Shown here piece after piece: positions 6,006-10,248 of a DNA stretch of 10,248 nucleotides. The position numbers were made by a program, and so were the translations under genes. Numbering within the stretch: the first letter of the stretch is position 1; each line of letters begins with the position of its first letter. The DNA comes from an archaeon (lineage in GTDB: Archaea; Asgardarchaeota; Hermodarchaeia; Hermodarchaeales; Hermodarchaeaceae). The stretch spans positions 1 to 10,248 of the forward strand of contig JABXGV010000033.1 in assembly GCA_016550485.1 (NCBI GenBank), given 5' to 3'. The notes under the pieces were generated by a model that was not told the DNA's origin, did no database searches, and saw only the letters and a list, made by a program, of their open reading frames with translations.

Positions 6006-9000
6006 ATGAGACTTGTAACAAGTACGCTCCTGCTGGTTACCATTCTACTCGCTGCGGCGACAAATGTTGCTCCCCAACCTCTAGGACTACCACTACGGGA
6101 TGGGCTGGGATCGCACGTCGAACCGCCAACAACGACGCGACAAGAGTCTGGGGCAATGTTCGCATTAACCTCGGCTAGTAACCCTAGCATGGCTCAGGCG
6201 ATTGGGGGAAAGATGCTTTGGGACATCGAGTATACGGGTGATGCTTTCGAGGGATACACCCTATTTGATGACACAAGAATAATCGGTTTCGTGTTAGCGT
6301 ATACTCTTGACCTGACCCGAAATACGAGCATCGTTGACATAGAGGGAAACCTCATCAAGGAAAGCTCCATGGCCTTTGCCGTTGAGATGTTCAACTCTAC
6401 AACCGTACTCGGTCAATATGGCATGGATCAGGCAAAGTTATGGAACATATACGATGGCACTGAAGTCCTCCTCGACATCCCAAGCCACCACGAACTAGAA
6501 TACAACGCGGTTAACGACACCATCTTTGCCCTCGAATTCAACCCTATAATCGAGGATAACAGCGTATTCTTGTTCGATAACATCAACGAGTATACGATGG
6601 ATGGGCAGCTCATCTGGACCCTAGATACGAGTGAATTCATCTCATCAGATAACTGGTCTGGCGAATACCTAGCTAGTCTCCGCGACATGAATCACGGGAA
6701 CACTATATTCTTCGACCAAGAAGAGGACATATTCTACTACAACCCCCGGAACCTGAACACTTTCTACAAGATTGACCATGGTACCGGGGAGGTTCTCTGG
6801 GCTTTAGGTCAATACGGTGACTTCGCTATGTATGACCTTAATGGTGATCCCTCAGACAGCCTCTTCCACCACGCCCACTCCGTCGAGCAGGTCGATGAGA
6901 ACACCTTCATCCTCTTCGACAACGAGTTCTACACGGGCAACGAATTGTCCCGAATCCTTGAAATCACCATCGATGAAGCCACCATGACCGCTAACGAGAG
7001 CTGGTCCTGGACCGCCCCCAGCGACTATTATGCAGCTTATTTTGGTGACGCGGACAGGCTCCCTAATGGGAACCGTCTTGGAACTTTCGGAGCTATGGGA
7101 AGCGCAAGAATTGTTGAAGTCAACGATGCAGGCGAAATCGTCTGGGAGTTGACCTTACCTACTGATGCGGGAGTCTACCGGGCAGAACGGTTCAGGCTAA
7201 GTCCAATCCTTAGCACACCACAGGATATCCTCACCATCTCAGGAAATGATGTAGAGGTACAATGGCAAGCTTGGTACAATTTCCGCCCCAAACGGAGGAT
7301 GGAGGGACCTTATACCCTATATCTGGATGACACAGAAATCGATAGCGGCACGGTTTCCTTTGACAAGTGGTGGCGCCCCACAAACCTGACCTTCAGCTTG
7401 GGAACACTAGCAGAGGGGAATCATAACCTCACCCTCTGGGTAGAGGATGGAGAAGGGCACGCCACCACGGACAGCCTCAACATCACCATCGGATCCTACT
7501 ACATCGTGCGTGACGGCCCCCAAAGTATCATCCTAGACCACGAAGGCAACACCATAGCGTGGAGCGGCGCCACCCTCAGTCCCCTATTTTATAACATCAC
7601 TGTCAACAGTACTCTATACGCGGAATCGATGTGGACTGGTGCAACCATCTCCGTGGATCTCAACATCCTGACGGTAGGCAAACACAACATTACCCTATCC
7701 CTCTATAATGGTACAAATCTAGAGTACATAGATAACTTCTACGTAACAGTTTACCCTGCAGGACCCCCACTAATCACACCCTCCCAGCCGCAAGAGCTAA
7801 GCCTCATTTGGAACGAAACCTTAAAACTCTCCTGGGAACTCTTCGGATATCTCCCCTTCTCATGGACCGTTTACCTTAATGGGGCTGTTGCTGCCTCAGA
7901 TCTCTGGCCCAGTGAGAACTACCTTCTTAACTGGACCACACCTGTGCTAGACGAGGAATTATACAACCTCACTGTCTGCGTGTGTAACCTTCCAGGTGGA
8001 TATGCCATGAGCACCACATGGCTAAATGTTACGTCTCCCAACCCTCCCGTAATAATACCCCTTACTCTGGAAACGGAGTTCCTATGGGGGCAGGATAACA
8101 CCTTGCTAGCTTGGGAGGTACATGGGGGGACCCACTGGAACCTCTGGCGCAATGGTACCCAGATGCGCAGTGAAGCCTTAGCAGGGCACCTAGTCGTCCA
8201 TGTCATTGGGAGTTGGCAGGAAGAATTCTGGCGCCTGGGTAGCTACAATGTTACTCTAGAGGTCACCGATGAACACGGTATCAGAACAACCCATATCCTC
8301 TGGCTACAAATAGTGATTGTGAAAGGAGACGCTTATGCAAATTCCATAGTTCCGAGCCTCTCTCAATGGTACCTCTTGGGAGAAAATGCCCTGGGCGCAC
8401 CAGACGGCAACTACGCGCAGGTCTTCCTGGATTATGGGAACGGATACCTAACCCTCGACATGGGACTCTACGAGGAAATCATAGATGGTCCAGGAGCTGA
8501 CCTCCAGGTTGTAGCCCAGGGAGCAAACTACACGGTATCAGTCACCAACAGTCTCCAAAGCCCCTTCAAGACCCTTGGCCACGGGAATGGAACCCTCGAG
8601 TTCGACCTCACAGGGTCAGGGGTCAGCATGGCGCGATACGTCAGAGTCCAATACCGAGATGGTGACACCGTAGAACTCGACGCCGTCGTAGCCTACTTCT
8701 ACAGTCACTCCGTGACTGACATAGAGAACCCACTGATATCTGGACCATCCGACTTCTGGGTATGGGCAAACCAGACAACCATCTCCTTCACCTGGAACGC
8801 CTCAGACCAGACCCCCTGGAATTACACCATCCTCGTCAACGAAACCCCATATGAGCTGGCACCTTGGAATGGCTCAAACATCACCTTCAACTACTCTGGA
8901 GCTCAAGTTGGAACCATAGTAGTGACTCTAATCCTTCACGACGTCTGCGGAAACCAAGCTCAAGACACTGTCACCATAGAGATACGCCCCCTACCACAAT

Positions 9001-9122
9001 CCACACCTCAGCTCATCATGGAGCTAGGGTTGATCGCACTCGCAATCGGAATCATCGTTACTCTACTAGCTCTCCTTGTATGGAACCTGAAGAAACGGCG
9101 AAAAGAAGCCTTTCTTGAATAG
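6006..9122 (+). CDS. Secreted arylsulfotransferase-like propeller with Ig-like and discoidin-like domains and membrane anchor
   Basis: The 1038-residue product is exported and anchored. Residues 1-19 are a signal peptide (M-R then a hydrophobic stretch). About 65-400 resemble the arylsulfotransferase (ASST) beta-propeller: H-H-E at 161-163, N-H-G-N-T at 229-233, H-H-A-H-S at 288-292, L-P-N-G-N at 352-356 and G-E-I-V-W-E at 376-381. ASST enzymes move sulfate between phenols through a His; whether a catalytic His is present cannot be settled by eye, so an adhesive role is equally possible. Four Ig/PKD-like beta sandwiches follow (about 405-496, 500-582, 587-677, 680-771). A discoidin-like domain spans 772-898 (L-G-A-P-D-G at 796-801, A-R-Y-V-R-V at 876-881, L-D-A-V at 891-894), and a last Ig-like domain about 905-993. 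A membrane helix (about 1003-1026) and basic tail K-K-R-R-K end the protein. I count 27 N-x-S/T sequons, 22 of them after the propeller, as in archaeal surface glycoproteins. The start has no strong ribosome site. Confidence 0.85.
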   Translation: MRLVTSTLLLVTILLAAATNVAPQPLGLPLRDGLGSHVEPPTTTRQESGAMFALTSASNPSMAQAIGGKMLWDIEYTGDAFEGYTLFDDTRIIGFVLAYTLDLTRNTSIVDIEGNLIKESSMAFAVEMFNSTTVLGQYGMDQAKLWNIYDGTEVLLDIPSHHELEYNAVNDTIFALEFNPIIEDNSVFLFDNINEYTMDGQLIWTLDTSEFISSDNWSGEYLASLRDMNHGNTIFFDQEEDIFYYNPRNLNTFYKIDHGTGEVLWALGQYGDFAMYDLNGDPSDSLFHHAHSVEQVDENTFILFDNEFYTGNELSRILEITIDEATMTANESWSWTAPSDYYAAYFGDADRLPNGNRLGTFGAMGSARIVEVNDAGEIVWELTLPTDAGVYRAERFRLSPILSTPQDILTISGNDVEVQWQAWYNFRPKRRMEGPYTLYLDDTEIDSGTVSFDKWWRPTNLTFSLGTLAEGNHNLTLWVEDGEGHATTDSLNITIGSYYIVRDGPQSIILDHEGNTIAWSGATLSPLFYNITVNSTLYAESMWTGATISVDLNILTVGKHNITLSLYNGTNLEYIDNFYVTVYPAGPPLITPSQPQELSLIWNETLKLSWELFGYLPFSWTVYLNGAVAASDLWPSENYLLNWTTPVLDEELYNLTVCVCNLPGGYAMSTTWLNVTSPNPPVIIPLTLETEFLWGQDNTLLAWEVHGGTHWNLWRNGTQMRSEALAGHLVVHVIGSWQEEFWRLGSYNVTLEVTDEHGIRTTHILWLQIVIVKGDAYANSIVPSLSQWYLLGENALGAPDGNYAQVFLDYGNGYLTLDMGLYEEIIDGPGADLQVVAQGANYTVSVTNSLQSPFKTLGHGNGTLEFDLTGSGVSMARYVRVQYRDGDTVELDAVVAYFYSHSVTDIENPLISGPSDFWVWANQTTISFTWNASDQTPWNYTILVNETPYELAPWNGSNITFNYSGAQVGTIVVTLILHDVCGNQAQDTVTIEIRPLPQSTPQLIMELGLIALAIGIIVTLLALLVWNLKKRRKEAFLE

Positions 9123-9145
9123 GGGAATTCAAGGGAGATCAAGTC

Positions 9146-10248
9146 CTATTGCCATTGGATTCTCTTTTGATACCCCTTAATGGCTGTAGGCTTTTCCCTA
9201 TTCTTTAAGTGGCTTTGAGCGGTTAGAACCACGTTTTCATCCACCTTGAATTTCTCAAGGTTAGGGAGGCTGAAAACCACCGAAACATCAACCTCTCGTA
9301 ACTGATTGAAGCGTAGGTCTATCTCCTCTAAAAGAGTACATTTCACCAAAGGGGAGAGATCCACCTCTTTCAAGGACTTCCTCAGGTAGAGACGTTCCAG
9401 CTGTGTACAGTCTCTCAAGGGGCTCAGATCGATGGTGTGCATTCGCAACCCACCGATGAATAAACGTCGGAGCCGGTTGGTCCTTAGCAGAGGTCCCAAA
9501 TCGATCTTCTCGGCACTAGTCCCCAGTAGGTCTAGCGTGTGTAGGTTCGGACAGCTCTCCAATGGTTTAAGATCGATGGCTTGTATCTTGTTGCCACTGA
9601 GGTACAGCCCTCTGAGGTTGGGGCACCCCTTTAGGGGTGTCAAGTCGATTGCACGAAGCTTGTTTCCCCGCAGGTCAATCAATTTAATGTGCGGGGAATA
9701 TTGAAGCTGGCTCAAATCTATCCTTGGCAGGTTGTTTCGGGGCAGGTAGAGGTGCATAAGATGCTGGAAGCGGGGGACCCTCAATTCTGAGAACTTGTTA
9801 CCTCTCACATCAAGTTCCTCCAAGGCGGGGCAGAATTGGAGGGGTTCCAGATTGACTTGTTCTAGCTTCCTTCCCAAGGTTAGGCGGTGGAGGCTACTTA
9901 GCTGTTGTAAAGGCGTAAGGTCCAGTCGCGGCATCAGGTTCCCGTCTAGCTCTAAGGTGTGGAGCCTAGAACAGGTCTGTAGTGGGTTTAGGTCCAGCTC
10001 GCCGAGCTGGTTAGATTCAAGGTCAAGATACTGCAAGCTAGTACAGTTCCCCAGCGGCGCAAGATCCAATTGCCCCAACTGGTTCTCGCTCAGAAGAAGA
10101 TCCTCAAGGGCAGGGCATTCCCGGAGCGGTTCTAAGTCCAAGGATGTTAGCGCATTTTCATGGAGATCCAAGGTGTTGAGATTCTTGCACTGGGAAATCG
10201 GCGCAAGCTTGATGGCGGTCATCTCCAGACCAACCAAGTCAATAACCG
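9146..10248 (-). CDS. LRR-only protein, N-terminus cut by the window edge
   Basis: The visible product is fourteen leucine-rich repeats, mostly 24 residues with the pattern I/L-D-L-x-P-L-x-x-C-x-x-L-x-x-L-x-L-x-x-N, plus the C-terminal cap shared with the two LRR-HEPN proteins. It stops directly after that cap (R-I-Q-W-Q), so it lacks the HEPN-like and finger domains. Repeat 7 is 21 residues and repeats 6 and 12 are 23. A TTG at 10237 could be read as a start, but the frame is open to the edge and the residues before it (V-I-D-L-V-G-L) align with the pre-LRR strand of the paralogues, so about 25 residues are missing. A Cys at the ninth position of most repeats suggests a buried Cys ladder. 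It is convergent with the surface-protein gene, with only 23 bases between stops. It is likely a cytoplasmic binding protein. Confidence 0.88.
   Translation of the reverse strand, partial: VIDLVGLEMTAIKLAPISQCKNLNTLDLHENALTSLDLEPLRECPALEDLLLSENQLGQLDLAPLGNCTSLQYLDLESNQLGELDLNPLQTCSRLHTLELDGNLMPRLDLTPLQQLSSLHRLTLGRKLEQVNLEPLQFCPALEELDVRGNKFSELRVPRFQHLMHLYLPRNNLPRIDLSQLQYSPHIKLIDLRGNKLRAIDLTPLKGCPNLRGLYLSGNKIQAIDLKPLESCPNLHTLDLLGTSAEKIDLGPLLRTNRLRRLFIGGLRMHTIDLSPLRDCTQLERLYLRKSLKEVDLSPLVKCTLLEEIDLRFNQLREVDVSVVFSLPNLEKFKVDENVVLTAQSHLKNREKPTAIKGYQKRIQWQ

Noticed and set aside
5960..6190. Leftward 76-codon frame over the promoter region and signal-peptide coding part
   Set aside because: It overlaps the clear signal peptide of the surface protein, has no domain or ribosome site, and would occupy the divergent promoter region.
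9170..10248. DNA-level tandem repeats resembling a CRISPR or satellite array
   Set aside because: The 72-base periodicity is simply the 24-residue leucine-rich repeats; units diverge at synonymous sites and there are no constant repeats with unique spacers.

Overview
The window most resembles an archaeal genome, and the gene content points to an Asgard archaeon, possibly a Thorarchaeia-like lineage. The reasons are leucine-rich-repeat (LRR) proteins with a D-L-S-P-L signature, RING/U-box-like fingers, a TPR protein, a transglutaminase-like protease with a possible MIT domain, and a sequon-rich secreted surface protein with a C-terminal membrane anchor. Candidate AT-rich box A promoters and pyrimidine/T-tract terminators fit an archaeal transcription system. 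Base composition looks balanced, with no sign of a recent insertion. The lineage is inferred from domain content; no marker gene is present. No tRNA, rRNA, CRISPR array, transposase or insertion sequence was found.

Layout. A small multi-membrane-segment gene (4-306, +) meets a leftward five-gene block at two face-to-face pyrimidine/T terminators (about 388-493). The leftward block, in transcription order, is: an LRR protein with a HEPN-like domain and a U-box-like end (4421-5836); its paralogue with an intact eight-ligand RING/PHD-like finger (2977-4347); a nine-repeat TPR protein (1854-2834); a zinc-ribbon plus RING-like protein (1404-1751); and a transglutaminase-like cysteine protease with an MIT-like helical N-terminus (525-1364). 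Across a 169-base divergent promoter region lies a 1038-residue cell-surface protein read rightward (6006-9122): an arylsulfotransferase-type propeller, several Ig-like domains, a discoidin-like domain and a membrane anchor. A third LRR paralogue, made only of repeats plus the shared cap, runs leftward off the right edge (9146-10248).

The most notable point is the leftward block. Two tandem paralogues share one domain order (LRR, possible winged helix, HEPN-like, RING/U-box-like). They have decayed reciprocally: one keeps the HEPN R-x4-H motif and has lost most zinc ligands, while the other keeps all eight zinc ligands and has Pro where the HEPN His should be. The separate small finger protein has exactly the same ligand spacing, and its frame is open back to the TAG stop of the TPR gene, so TPR and finger look like halves of one split or recoded protein. 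Recognition repeats, E3-like fingers and a cysteine protease together suggest a eukaryote-like ubiquitin or ESCRT-related module, or a HEPN-based defence or signalling system. That function is inference: no ubiquitin, E1, E2 or ESCRT gene is in the window.
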